From contig CAMBMK010000001.1 in NCBI GenBank assembly GCA_945868745.1, forward strand, positions 33,188 to 97,187: 64,000 nucleotides of DNA. Direction: 5' to 3'. The notes beneath the pieces were generated by a model. It had not been told where the DNA came from, searched no databases, and saw only the letters and a program-made list of their open reading frames with translations. The position numbers were made by a program, and so were the translations under genes. Of this stretch, positions 33,891-42,706 are shown in pieces (the first letter of the stretch is position 1; each line of letters opens with the position of its first letter). Origin of the DNA: an uncultured Bacteroidales bacterium. GTDB taxonomy: Bacteria > Bacteroidota > Bacteroidia > Bacteroidales > UBA932.

Positions 33891-35423
33891 CTATCTGGCG
33901 TGGAGAACGGCGATGGAGGCTGCCGGAACGGTGACCTTCACGGTGTTGCCGCTAACCTTTATACCCTTGAGGGCGGAAGGTTTTACGGTGTCCTTGCCGC
34001 GTCCGAAGTCATTGTAGTCGGTGATGTTCTTCGAATTGAGAATCTCCCCGGTCACGGAAGAAGGGTTGAGGCTGTCGAAGGAGACCTCGAAGGTCCTTGG
34101 CTCGTCGAGGGAGGTGTTGACAAGGGAAATCACAACGCTGCCGTCCTTGCTTGCAGCGCTCACGCTGACCTCCGGATAAACCCTTCCTGAGGCTGAAACC
34201 TCATTGGACGGATTATAGAGCACAGGTACGTAGGAAGCATCCTGGAAATCCCTGTACATATGGAACACGTGGTAGGTCGGGGTGAGGACCATCTCCTTGC
34301 CACGGGTGAGAATCATTGCCTGAAGCACATTGACAACCTGGGCGATATTGGCCATCTTGAGGCGCCGGGTGTGGTTGTGGAAGATGTTGAGCGAGAGGGC
34401 GGCCACCATTGCGTCCCTCATGGTGTTCTGCTGGTAGAGATGGCCAGGATTGGTGCCAGGCTCCACATCAAACCAGGTGCCCCATTCGTCGAGGATGAGG
34501 GCAATCCTGCGCTGGGGGTCGTAGATGTCCATAATGCCTTCGTGGTTGCGGAGGACCATGTCCACCTCGCAGGCCTTGGCAATGACGTCATAGTAGCTTG
34601 CGGCATCGAAGGAGAGAGCAGAACCCTTTGCGTTCCAGTCCATTACGGTATAATAATGGAGAGAAAGACCGCTGATGTCGCTGCGCACATTGTTCATAAG
34701 CGTCCTCGTCCAGTTGTAGTCGTAGTCCGAAGCTCCGCTGGCAATCTTGAAGAGACGGTTGCCGTCGTAATTGCGGCAATAGATGGCGTAGCGCTTGTAC
34801 ATATCGGAATAGAACTGTGCAGTCATATTGCCTCCGCAGCCCCAGCTTTCGTTGCCGACTCCGAAATACTTCACCTTCCAAGGCTCCTTGCGGCCGTTCT
34901 TTGCGCGCTCCTCGGCGAGTGTGCCGCCTTCAGCAGTCATATATTCAACCCACTTGGCAATCTCCTCGACTGTGCCGGAGCCCACGTTGCCGGAGATATA
35001 AGGCTCCGTGCCGAGCATTTCGCAGAGGTTGAGGAACTCGTGGGTACCGAAAGAGTTGTCCTCTACGGTTCCGCCCCAGTTGGAGTTGATCATCTGCGGA
35101 CGGTTCTCACGCGGACCGATGCCGTCCCTCCAGTGGTATTCGTCGGCAAAGCATCCGCCCGGCCAGCGGAGAACAGGAATCTGAAGGTCCTTGAGAGCCT
35201 CGAAGAGGTCCTTGCGGTATCCTCCGATATTGGGGATGTCCGAATCTTCACCTACCCAGATGCCGTCATAGATGCACCTTCCGAGATGCTCGGCAAACTG
35301 TCCGTAGATTTCCTTAGGGATGACCGGCTGGTCCTTGGCGGTTTCATTGACCGAAACCCTTACCTGGGCAAATGCTGCAACTGCCATTGCCGCAGCCGCT
35401 GCTGTCAATAAAATTCTTTTCAT
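33891..35423 (-). CDS. Exported GH51 alpha-L-arabinofuranosidase
   Basis: Glycoside hydrolase of 510 aa with a signal peptide ([19 protein letters not shown]). The family features are [40 protein letters not shown], the acid/base in [11 protein letters not shown] (Glu192), and the nucleophile in LILDEWGTW (Glu313). A C-terminal beta domain follows. It would remove arabinofuranosyl side chains from plant arabinan or arabinoxylan in the periplasm. It lies 55 bases after rodA on the same strand with no clear terminator between, so it may be read through from the cell-shape operon. Confidence 0.9.
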   Translation of the reverse strand: MKRILLTAAAAAMAVAAFAQVRVSVNETAKDQPVIPKEIYGQFAEHLGRCIYDGIWVGEDSDIPNIGGYRKDLFEALKDLQIPVLRWPGGCFADEYHWRDGIGPRENRPQMINSNWGGTVEDNSFGTHEFLNLCEMLGTEPYISGNVGSGTVEEIAKWVEYMTAEGGTLAEERAKNGRKEPWKVKYFGVGNESWGCGGNMTAQFYSDMYKRYAIYCRNYDGNRLFKIASGASDYDYNWTRTLMNNVRSDISGLSLHYYTVMDWNAKGSALSFDAASYYDVIAKACEVDMVLRNHEGIMDIYDPQRRIALILDEWGTWFDVEPGTNPGHLYQQNTMRDAMVAALSLNIFHNHTRRLKMANIAQVVNVLQAMILTRGKEMVLTPTYHVFHMYRDFQDASYVPVLYNPSNEVSASGRVYPEVSVSAASKDGSVVISLVNTSLDEPRTFEVSFDSLNPSSVTGEILNSKNITDYNDFGRGKDTVKPSALKGIKVSGNTVKVTVPAASIAVLHAR

Positions 35424-35478
35424 AATCGTATTATTTGTTGTTGGTTATTACCTGTCAGGAAAATGTAGTGGAGCATTA

Positions 35479-37002
35479 TTAGAAATACTTCTTCTCTTCG
35501 TGGTCGAGGACGAGGAAGATGAATATCATTATGGTGAATGTCCACAGGGACGACCCTCCGTAACTCATCAGGGGCAAAGGGATACCGATGACCGGCATCA
35601 GGCCTATGGTCATGCCTATGTTGATGAAAAGGTGCATGAACAGGCAGCTTGCCAGGCAGTAGCCGTAGATGCGGGTGAAATGCTGCCGCGAGTGTTCCGC
35701 ATCGACGATGATGCCCCAGATCAGAAGTACATAGAGCAGGATCACCACGAAGCAGCCGACAAAGCCCCATTCCTCCCCCACCGTGCAGAAGATAAAGTCG
35801 GTGCTCTGCTCCGGTACAAATCCGTAAGTGGTCTGGGTACCGTGGAGATAGCCCTTGCCGGTCAGTCCGCCGGAGCCTATGGCAATCATGCTCTGGTTGA
35901 CATTGTAGCCGGCACCGGAAGGGTCTTCCTTCAGGCCGAGAAGCACCTCGATACGGTTGCGCTGGTGGTCCTGGAGTATGTCGTTGAATATGTATTCGGT
36001 GGAAAAGACGAGCAGTACGCCGGCGATGAGTGTGGGGACTGCCATGCCCATGAAGGAATTCCTCTCCCTGTAGGAACGGATGAGGAAGAACGGTATGGCG
36101 GGAAGGGCGGTGGCCAGAAGCACATAAAGCAGGTTCACCCTTGCCAGCGGGGCCCATTTCGACGAGGAAAGTATCGCCTGCTCCACCCACGGGTCTGCCT
36201 GGCCTATGAGGGAGGCACCCGGAACGAGTCTCTCCAGAAGGGCGGCCCACCACCCCGGCAGCATCGCCATGATGAAGACATAGATGCCGAATGTGCACAG
36301 CCAGCGCAGGAATTTGCCTCTGTCGAGATATACCACAAGTGATACTATGGCAATTATTACAAGTATGGAAGTGTAGGCCGATGCCGTGAGGGTAAGGATG
36401 AACGTGAGTATGGCAAGGCCAATGGCCGCAAGGAACCACCCCGAGAGGCCTTCCCTGTACAGCATGAAGATAAATCCGACATAGACAAGCGCCGAGCCTG
36501 TCTCCTTTTCCGCCACAATGATGAGCATCGGGACCGCAATGACAGCTGCCGCAAGCAGGAAATCTTTCATCCTGGTAATCCTGAAATTGGGCTTGCTGAG
36601 GATGTTGGCAAGCAGCAGCGACGTGGTGATTTTCGAGATTTCCGCGGGCTGGAACCTCACGGGACCTATGGCAAACCAGGACCTCGAGCCCTTGATGTCG
36701 ACACCGAGGAATATGACTGCGACCAGAAGGACTATCACCAGGCAGTACAGGAGCACCGAGGTGCTTTCCCACAGTCTTGGAGGGATGACAAAGAGTATAA
36801 GGGCGGCCAGCACCAGCGCTGTGCATATCCACACGAACTGCTTGCCGCAGTTGAGGCTGAAATCGAAAATGCTTGAAGGCTCTGACGAATGGACGGCAGC
36901 ATAGATGTTGAGCCAGCCGATGACGACCAGGGCCAGGTAGATTCCCACCAGCTTCCAGTCGAACGACTGCCTTATGCTTCTTCCTTTGAACCTGTCGTCC
37001 AT
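35479..37002 (-). CDS. rodA: Rod-shape glycosyltransferase RodA (SEDS family)
   Basis: Peptidoglycan polymerase of the SEDS family, partner of PBP2. The 507-aa multi-spanning protein has LGVDIKGSRSWFAIGPVRFQPAEISKI, LIIVAEKETGSALVYVGF, GSGGLTGKGYLHG, FIFCTVGEEWGFVG and IGMTIGLMPVIGIPLPLMSYGGSS, which are SEDS hallmarks. It is longer than E. coli RodA (370 aa), with extra sequence in the middle as in other Bacteroidota. It starts 6 bases after mrdA. Confidence 0.94.
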   Translation of the reverse strand: MDDRFKGRSIRQSFDWKLVGIYLALVVIGWLNIYAAVHSSEPSSIFDFSLNCGKQFVWICTALVLAALILFVIPPRLWESTSVLLYCLVIVLLVAVIFLGVDIKGSRSWFAIGPVRFQPAEISKITTSLLLANILSKPNFRITRMKDFLLAAAVIAVPMLIIVAEKETGSALVYVGFIFMLYREGLSGWFLAAIGLAILTFILTLTASAYTSILVIIAIVSLVVYLDRGKFLRWLCTFGIYVFIMAMLPGWWAALLERLVPGASLIGQADPWVEQAILSSSKWAPLARVNLLYVLLATALPAIPFFLIRSYRERNSFMGMAVPTLIAGVLLVFSTEYIFNDILQDHQRNRIEVLLGLKEDPSGAGYNVNQSMIAIGSGGLTGKGYLHGTQTTYGFVPEQSTDFIFCTVGEEWGFVGCFVVILLYVLLIWGIIVDAEHSRQHFTRIYGYCLASCLFMHLFINIGMTIGLMPVIGIPLPLMSYGGSSLWTFTIMIFIFLVLDHEEKKYF

Positions 37003-37008
37003 TACGTG

Positions 37009-38850
37009 CTAATCCTTTTTTACGCGTGACATCAAATCGCCCTCCAGAACTCTCTGTTCGAGGGGTTTGCGGCTTTCGGAGATTTCTCCCGTGAGGTATT
37101 TCTCTATCATGAGCGATGCTATCGGCGCAGCCCAGGTGGCTCCAAAACCGGCATTCTCGAGATATGCGGCAATGGCAATCTTCGGGTTTTCGCGCGGGGC
37201 AAAGCAGATGAATACCGAGTTGTCGGCACCGCGGGGATTCTGGGCAGTACCGGTCTTTCCGCAGATGTCGAGCCCCGGCACGGCAGCCACGCTCGCCGTT
37301 CCTCCCGAGCCGTATCCGGAATTGACGGCCCTCCACATACCGTTGATGACCTTGTGGAACTGGGTGGTATCCACGAGGGTATATTTCCTTTCCTTGTATT
37401 TGGGGTCGATGCTGACGCCTTCGGATTCCTTGACGATGTGGGGGATGTAGTAATAGCCCCTGTTGGCCACGGTGGCACAGAGATTGGCAATCTGAAGGGG
37501 CGTGACACCGATTTCGCCCTGCCCGATGGACAGGGAAATGATGGTCGTGAACTTCCAGCCTCCGCGGCCGTAGATGCGGTCATAATAGGCCGAGGTCGGG
37601 ATGGTACCCCCAAGCTCAGCAGGGAAGTCGCTCCCGAGCTTCTGGCCGAATCCGAAGCTGAGCACATACTCGCGCCATCTGTCAAAGGCGGACTCCACAT
37701 CGGGATATCTCCTGTTCTCGAGCGTATTTTTCAGGACATAGCAGAAATAGCCGTTGCACGACATCATTATGGCCTCTTCGAGATTGAGCGGGGAACGGTG
37801 GGCGTGGCAGCCGAGCTTGCGCTTTCCGAAATGGTAGCCCATGCTGCAAGGATAGGTGTAGGATGGCTCCAGAACCCCTTCCTGCAGGCCTATAAGCCCG
37901 TTGACCAGCTTGAAGACCGAACCGGGAGGGTATGGTGCCTGCACCGCACGGTTGAACATCGGCTTGTACGGGTCGCTCATTATCTCGCCGTAGTGCTTGC
38001 CTATGTCGGCGAGCATTTCCACGTCGATGCCGGGGCTTGACACGAGGGAGAGTATTTCTCCTGTGGACGGCTCGATTGCCACCACGCTGCCTACCTTGTT
38101 GCGCATCAGCTCCTGGCCGTACTGCTGAAGGGTGGCATCGATGGTGGTGACGATGTCATTGCCCGGGACAGCCTCCTTGTCAAACTCCCCGTCCCTGTAG
38201 CGTGATTCTATCTGGTTGTGGGAGTTGCGCAGGTAGATATGGTATCCCTTTTCACCCCTGAGCTCCTTTTCGCGCGCAGCCTCAATGCCCGTCTTGCCGG
38301 CATAGTCACCGGAGCGGTATTCGCCCGGATGCTTCTTGAGATAGGCTGCATCCACCTCGGAGACATAGCCGAGAAGGTTGCCTCCGGCATTGACCGGATA
38401 GTCCCTGATGCTTCGCACCTGCCCCTTGAACCCCGGGAACTTGTACTCGACCTCCGCAAATTTCATAAAGGTCTCCGAAGGCAGCTGCTTGAACATCACC
38501 ATTGTCTGGTAGCCTATCTTGCGGCGGTTTTTCCTGTATTCGGCCATCTTTGTGCGGATTGACTCCACCGGCACGTCCAGCACGGCGGCAAGCAGCAGGG
38601 TATCGAACGGCTGCACCTCCTTCGGGGTGACCATTATATCGTAAGCGACTTTGTTTCCGACGATTATCTCACCGTTGCGGTCATAAATGACTCCGCGTGT
38701 AGGGTAGATGATGTCATAGACCATCGAATTGTTGGTCGCATCGATCTTGTAGCTGTCATCAAGAATCTGGATGGTGAACAGGCGCGTCAGAAGCACGGCT
38801 GCCACCACCACAAGGCCTATGAGCAGTTTATGTGACCTCTCAATCTTCAT
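37009..38850 (-). CDS. mrdA: Penicillin-binding protein 2
   Basis: Class B transpeptidase of the elongation machinery, 613 aa. One N-terminal membrane anchor (LLIGLVVVAAVLLTRLFTIQIL) is followed by the dimerisation domain (GVIYDRNGEIIVGN) and the transpeptidase domain. That domain has the nucleophile PPGSVFKLV (Ser311), MSCNGYFCY (SxN motif) and CGKTGTAQNPRG (KTG motif). It lies between mreD (5-base gap) and rodA (6-base gap). Confidence 0.95.
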   Translation of the reverse strand: MKIERSHKLLIGLVVVAAVLLTRLFTIQILDDSYKIDATNNSMVYDIIYPTRGVIYDRNGEIIVGNKVAYDIMVTPKEVQPFDTLLLAAVLDVPVESIRTKMAEYRKNRRKIGYQTMVMFKQLPSETFMKFAEVEYKFPGFKGQVRSIRDYPVNAGGNLLGYVSEVDAAYLKKHPGEYRSGDYAGKTGIEAAREKELRGEKGYHIYLRNSHNQIESRYRDGEFDKEAVPGNDIVTTIDATLQQYGQELMRNKVGSVVAIEPSTGEILSLVSSPGIDVEMLADIGKHYGEIMSDPYKPMFNRAVQAPYPPGSVFKLVNGLIGLQEGVLEPSYTYPCSMGYHFGKRKLGCHAHRSPLNLEEAIMMSCNGYFCYVLKNTLENRRYPDVESAFDRWREYVLSFGFGQKLGSDFPAELGGTIPTSAYYDRIYGRGGWKFTTIISLSIGQGEIGVTPLQIANLCATVANRGYYYIPHIVKESEGVSIDPKYKERKYTLVDTTQFHKVINGMWRAVNSGYGSGGTASVAAVPGLDICGKTGTAQNPRGADNSVFICFAPRENPKIAIAAYLENAGFGATWAAPIASLMIEKYLTGEISESRKPLEQRVLEGDLMSRVKKD

Positions 38851-38855
38851 GGGCC

Positions 38856-39362
38856 CTATCTGTCGTCAGGACAAAGAACATGAGTGACCGGAACGGACAG
38901 GAGTACGCCCGCCGCCAATGAGCAGACGAACCTCAGGAGATTGAAGCCCAACGGTCTGGCCCCGCCCCCGTCTGCCCAGAGATAGACAAGGAGAAACAGT
39001 GCCTGCACAACCGAAATCGCAAAAATGACCTTAAGGGCACCGTATTTGGCAATGGAGAACGAGTCTTCGCGTACAAGGAGCTCGCTGCCGAAAATGAGCC
39101 CGCAGAGTGTCTTGCGGCAGAATGCCACAGGGACAAGAGCAAGGGCATTTATGCCCGGCAGCCCTTCGGCAAGGAAATCCACGGCAAGCGCACTTAGAAA
39201 GGCAATGACCATGGCGGTCGGAGTGCCGATGCGCGTAGGGATGCAGAGCACCATCGCCGGCAGAATGCTCAGCATTATGTATGGCGTCAGATGGAAATAG
39301 CCGCACAGCAGGATCTGTGCTGCGAGAAGGAGGAAATACCGGATGAAGAAATTGTGTTTCAT
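38856..39362 (-). CDS. mreD: Rod-shape protein MreD-like
   Basis: A 168-aa hydrophobic protein with about five membrane helices (FFIRYFLLLAAQILLCGYFHL, PTAMVIAFLSALAVDFLAEGLPGINALALVP). Sequence conservation in MreD is low, so the name rests on topology, size and location between mreC and mrdA. Its start overlaps the mreC stop by 4 bases (ATGA). Confidence 0.85.
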   Translation of the reverse strand: MKHNFFIRYFLLLAAQILLCGYFHLTPYIMLSILPAMVLCIPTRIGTPTAMVIAFLSALAVDFLAEGLPGINALALVPVAFCRKTLCGLIFGSELLVREDSFSIAKYGALKVIFAISVVQALFLLVYLWADGGGARPLGFNLLRFVCSLAAGVLLSVPVTHVLCPDDR

Positions 39363-40198
39363 TGCTTGCTGCCTCCCTTTTCCTGTTCGAGGCCGGCAAT
39401 CTCACCGAGCCCCGGATTGGTGACGATTATGGCGTGACGGACGGAGTTGAAATCCTGGAAAAGCCTGATCTTGATTTCGTAGGTGGCTCCGTTGACAATG
39501 CGTGATTCCCCGGTGACTCCGAGCGGGATATCTGCCGGGAAAATGGATGAGAAACCGCTGGTATAGACCGTGTCACCCGGTTCGAAGCGGTACTGGAGGG
39601 GGATTTCGCGCAGGTACGCACCGGAGGTGGACACCCCGTCCCACGACAGCGGGCCCACGGCACCCTCCTTCCCGAGACGGGCACTGACGTTGAGTCCCGA
39701 ATTCATCAGCGAGATGACGAACGAATGGTGGCGGCTGACCTCATCGACTATGCCCACGACGCCCCTGGGGGTGATGACTCCCGAACGCGGGATTACCCCG
39801 TCTTCCGAGCCCTGGGCGATGATGAGGTAGTTGTGCTGGGTATTGCGGCTGATTTTCACGATGTCCGCAGGCATATATGTAAAGCCGGCGGCAGCGGGGA
39901 AAACACGGCAGAGCGAGTCGGTCTTGAGCCTTTCGGCAATGGCGCGGTAGGCGGAAAGCTCCCTGGTCAGCTCGAAATTCTCCCTTGCAAGGTCCTCGTT
40001 GGTCTTTCTCAGGGTAAAGTATCCGCGCACCTTTTCTCCCCCTCCCCAAAGGACAGACATGACGGAATGGGCGCCCTTCGAGATGAAGAAACCTTGCATC
40101 GGGCCACGGCCCTTCAGCATACCCAATGCGGCAATCTCCAAAGCCATGAAGATTGCCACACTGACGATGACTCCCGTTATTTTCCCACGGCCCGGCAT
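39359..40198 (-). CDS. mreC: Rod-shape protein MreC
   Basis: Periplasmic scaffold of the elongation complex, 279 aa. It has one N-terminal membrane helix (KITGVIVSVAIFMALEIAALGM), a coiled-coil region around RKTNEDLARENFELTRELSAYR, and the double beta-barrel domain (IIAQGSEDGVIPRSGVITPRGVVGIVDEVSRHHSFVISLMN, given here only as a region). It follows mreB by 5 bases and overlaps mreD by 4. Confidence 0.93.
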   Translation of the reverse strand: MPGRGKITGVIVSVAIFMALEIAALGMLKGRGPMQGFFISKGAHSVMSVLWGGGEKVRGYFTLRKTNEDLARENFELTRELSAYRAIAERLKTDSLCRVFPAAAGFTYMPADIVKISRNTQHNYLIIAQGSEDGVIPRSGVITPRGVVGIVDEVSRHHSFVISLMNSGLNVSARLGKEGAVGPLSWDGVSTSGAYLREIPLQYRFEPGDTVYTSGFSSIFPADIPLGVTGESRIVNGATYEIKIRLFQDFNSVRHAIIVTNPGLGEIAGLEQEKGGSKQ

Positions 40199-40203
40199 AC
40201 AGG

Positions 40204-41220
40204 CTAACGCATCAGGAATGAATAGTTTGCAGCATTCTTGAGCGCAATGCAGGTACCGCGGGCAACTGCGCGGAGAGGGTCCTCCGCAACATGGAACTTG
40301 ATGTTGACCTTTTCCGTAAATCTCTGGGCAAGACCCCTCAGGAGGGCACCGCCTCCGGAAAGATAGATACCGTTCTCGACGATGTCCGAATAGAGCTCCG
40401 GCGGAGTCTTTTCGAGCACGGACAGGATCGAGGTCTCGATTTTAGAGACGCTCTTGTCCAGACAGTGGGCTATCTCGTCATAGGTGATCTTGGCCTCGAC
40501 AGGATGCGCGGTCATGAGGTTAGGTCCGCGCACGATGTACGGCTCCGGCTCCTCCTCAAGATAAGGAAGAACGGCTCCCACCGCAAGCTTGATTTTCTCG
40601 GCCGTGATTTCTCCGACCTTGATATTGTGCTGCTGGCGGAGATAATACTGGATGTCGGACGTAAACTCGTCGCCGGCAGTCTTGATGCTTTCCTGCTGCA
40701 CGATGCCGCCGAGGGAAATCACGGCGATTTCAGCAGTGCCTCCGCCTATGTCAACGACCATATTGCCTTTAGGAGCCTCCACATCGAGACCGATACCGAG
40801 AGCGGCGGCCATAGGCTCGTAGATGAGATACACGTCACGTCCTCCGGCGTGCTCGGAAGAGTCACGCACGGCCCTTATTTCGACTTCGGTACTTCCGGAA
40901 GGAATACCTACGACAATCTTCAGATTGGGATTGAACAGGGAACGCTTCCTGTTGTTCACCTGCTTGATGAAACCGCGGATCATGATCTCCGCAGCGTTGA
41001 AGTCTGCAATCACACCGTCCTTGAGCGGCCTCACCGTCTTTATGCCGGGGTTGGTCTTCTCGTGCATCAGCTTGGCCTTCTGGCCGAGGGCTATGCACTT
41101 TCCGGTATTGTTGTCGATTGCCACGATGCTCGGCTCGTCCAGCACAATCTGGTCATTCTGGAAGATGACGGTGTTTGCCGTGCCGAGGTCTATTGCAAGT
41201 TCCTGAGTAAAAAATGACAT
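40204..41220 (-). CDS. mreB: Actin-like rod-shape protein MreB
   Basis: Cytoskeletal ATPase that organises lateral wall synthesis. The 338-aa protein starts MSFFTQELAIDLGTANTV (phosphate-1), with VVDIGGGTAEIAVISLGGIV (phosphate-2) and GIYLSGGGALLRGLAQ (adenosine motif). The ATG at 41220 is chosen because MreB homology starts there; a further 59 in-frame upstream codons cross the promoter region shared with ispD. First gene of mreB-mreC-mreD-mrdA-rodA. Confidence 0.96.
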   Translation of the reverse strand: MSFFTQELAIDLGTANTVIFQNDQIVLDEPSIVAIDNNTGKCIALGQKAKLMHEKTNPGIKTVRPLKDGVIADFNAAEIMIRGFIKQVNNRKRSLFNPNLKIVVGIPSGSTEVEIRAVRDSSEHAGGRDVYLIYEPMAAALGIGLDVEAPKGNMVVDIGGGTAEIAVISLGGIVQQESIKTAGDEFTSDIQYYLRQQHNIKVGEITAEKIKLAVGAVLPYLEEEPEPYIVRGPNLMTAHPVEAKITYDEIAHCLDKSVSKIETSILSVLEKTPPELYSDIVENGIYLSGGGALLRGLAQRFTEKVNIKFHVAEDPLRAVARGTCIALKNAANYSFLMR

Positions 41221-41296
41221 TTTCCGTTCAGAGTGTTTTCGATTAAGGATAATTTCCGTAAAATTACAAAAAATCCCTGTATTATGAAATACGGAA

Positions 41297-41313
41297 TCTT
41301 CAAAAATTGAAGA
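41297..41313. repeat. Short dyad in the mreB/ispD divergent region
   Basis: TCTTCAA-AAA-TTGAAGA, a perfect 7-bp inverted repeat about 77 bases upstream of the mreB ATG and 71 bases upstream of ispD. It could be an operator or a small hairpin; no regulator is identified. Confidence 0.35.
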
Positions 41314-41351
41314 CTTCGGGAAATGATGTTTTCCGAAGGAAAGTTTTTGAG

Positions 41352-41359
41352 TATTTTTG
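41352..41359 (+). promoter_or_regulatory. Promoter -7 box of ispD
   Basis: TATTTTTG matches TAnnTTTG, 24 bases upstream of the ispD ATG at 41384. Confidence 0.5.
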
Positions 41360-41383
41360 CAGGAACAAAAGGTGTCACAACAT

Positions 41384-42094
41384 ATGGAGAACAGCATTTA
41401 CCTTGTGGCGGTGGCTGCAGGAAGAGGTGTCAGGATGGGGTCGGACATCCCCAAACAGTTCATGGAGCTTGCGGGCAGGCCGATTCTCCAGAGGACGCTC
41501 GAAAAGTTTGTGGAGGCGTGTCCCGGAATCCGCATTGTGACAGTCCTCCCGGAGGACTATATCCCGATATGGAAGGAATTCTGCTACAGCAGGAACTTCG
41601 ACTGCCAGCAGACCCTGGTCAAGGGCGGGATGACCCGGTTCCATTCAGTGAAGAATGCCCTTGAAAAGATCCCGGACGGGGCGATTGTAGCCGTACACGA
41701 TGGCGTGAGGCCTCTTTTGAGCGTAGAGATGATACGCAGGATGCTGGGCATGATGGAAAGATGCCGCGCCGTGGTGCCCGTGACTCCGAGCTATGACACG
41801 CTGAAAGTGCTGGAAAAGGACCGTGATACGGGGGAACTGGTGCAGGTGGAGGGCGCAACCGCCGACCGCTCGATAATCTACGGCGTGCAGACACCGCAGA
41901 TTTTTCACATAGAAGACCTGCGCAGGGGATATTCCCTGCCCTTCGACATGGATTTTACAGATGACTCATCGGTGCTCTCTGCCGCCGGAGTGCCGATAAC
42001 CTGGTGCGAGGGAGAAAGGCTCAATTTGAAAGTCACTTCCCCGGAGGACCTCGTCCTTGCCGAGGCAATAATCAAGGCAACCTCCGGGAAATAG
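41384..42094 (+). CDS. ispD: 2-C-methyl-D-erythritol 4-phosphate cytidylyltransferase
   Basis: Third enzyme of the MEP isoprenoid pathway. The 236-aa protein has the nucleotide-binding start VAVAAGRGVRMGSDIPKQF and the segments GGMTRFHSVKNAL, VAVHDGVRPLL, TPQIF and FTDDSSVLSAAG. The ATG at 41384 is chosen because the family core begins there; a TTG at 41357 overlaps the -7 box. It converges on the Lrp gene with a 9-base gap. Confidence 0.94.
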   Translation: MENSIYLVAVAAGRGVRMGSDIPKQFMELAGRPILQRTLEKFVEACPGIRIVTVLPEDYIPIWKEFCYSRNFDCQQTLVKGGMTRFHSVKNALEKIPDGAIVAVHDGVRPLLSVEMIRRMLGMMERCRAVVPVTPSYDTLKVLEKDRDTGELVQVEGATADRSIIYGVQTPQIFHIEDLRRGYSLPFDMDFTDDSSVLSAAGVPITWCEGERLNLKVTSPEDLVLAEAIIKATSGK

Positions 42095-42103
42095 CGGACA
42101 AAA

Positions 42104-42574
42104 TTATTTTCTGGTGACCGACACCTGACGGTCGATAGTCTCGCCGAGGGATATCATTGTGTCGGTTGCGACAATATTCGGGATCTTGAGGATATTGTTG
42201 ATGAGGATATCCATAAGATGGTCATTGTCACGACAGTACATCTTTGCAAGAAGCGAATACTTGCCGGTGATATAGTGGCATTCCACAATCTCCGGAATCT
42301 TTTTGAGGGATTCGATGACATCCGTATATTTGTTCGAATCGGAGATGGATATGCTGATGAAAACGCAGACGTCAAGTCCGAGCGCATTCGGCTTCACCAT
42401 GAGGCGTGAGCCGGTGATGACTCCGGCATTCTCAAGCTTGCGCACCCTCTGGTGGATTGCCGCTCCTGACACACCGCACTCCCTCGCAATCTCGAGGAAT
42501 GGCATGCGTGCATTCTTTATCAGGAATGAAAGTATCTTCTGATCAGTCTCGTCAATGTTGTGATAATTGGCCAT
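42104..42574 (-). CDS. Lrp/AsnC-family transcriptional regulator
   Basis: Amino-acid-responsive DNA-binding protein of 156 aa. The helix-turn-helix is in FLEIARECGVSGAAIHQRVRKL and the C-terminal RAM/ACT-like ligand domain begins around LDVCVFISISI. ATG at 42574 is chosen; a GTG start at 42604 adds only 10 residues and covers the promoter. Its effector is not evident from neighbours (ispD, topA). Confidence 0.9.
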   Translation of the reverse strand: MANYHNIDETDQKILSFLIKNARMPFLEIARECGVSGAAIHQRVRKLENAGVITGSRLMVKPNALGLDVCVFISISISDSNKYTDVIESLKKIPEIVECHYITGKYSLLAKMYCRDNDHLMDILINNILKIPNIVATDTMISLGETIDRQVSVTRK

Positions 42575-42601
42575 AATTCTGAAATGAAAGTATGTTTTTC
42601 G

Positions 42602-42609
42602 CAAAAATA
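42602..42609 (-). promoter_or_regulatory. Promoter -7 box of the Lrp-family gene
   Basis: Reverse-strand TATTTTTG matches TAnnTTTG, 28 bases upstream of the ATG. The rest of the AT-rich gap to topA (42610-42706) shows no gene. Confidence 0.45.
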
Positions 42610-42706
42610 CACAATTTTCCTATAATTGAATAAAAATCTGTGAATTTGTTTGGATTTTTATCATTTTATAGACAGATTATGACAAAATCAAATCTCGAAG
42701 ACATTA

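Noticed and set aside
34260..35411. A 383-codon forward frame opposite the GH51 gene
   Set aside because: Antisense shadow of a well-defined glycosidase; no domain or start context supports it.
35420..37336. A 638-codon open frame on the reverse strand across rodA and the end of mrdA
   Set aside because: It is an out-of-frame reading of rodA and mrdA; the sequence is rich in His, Arg, Pro and Gly with no motifs, while the true frames show clear SEDS and PBP2 motifs.
41221..41397. A 59-codon N-terminal extension of mreB
   Set aside because: It covers the divergent promoter region, is rich in Cys/Phe/Lys and absent from MreB proteins; the core begins at 41220.
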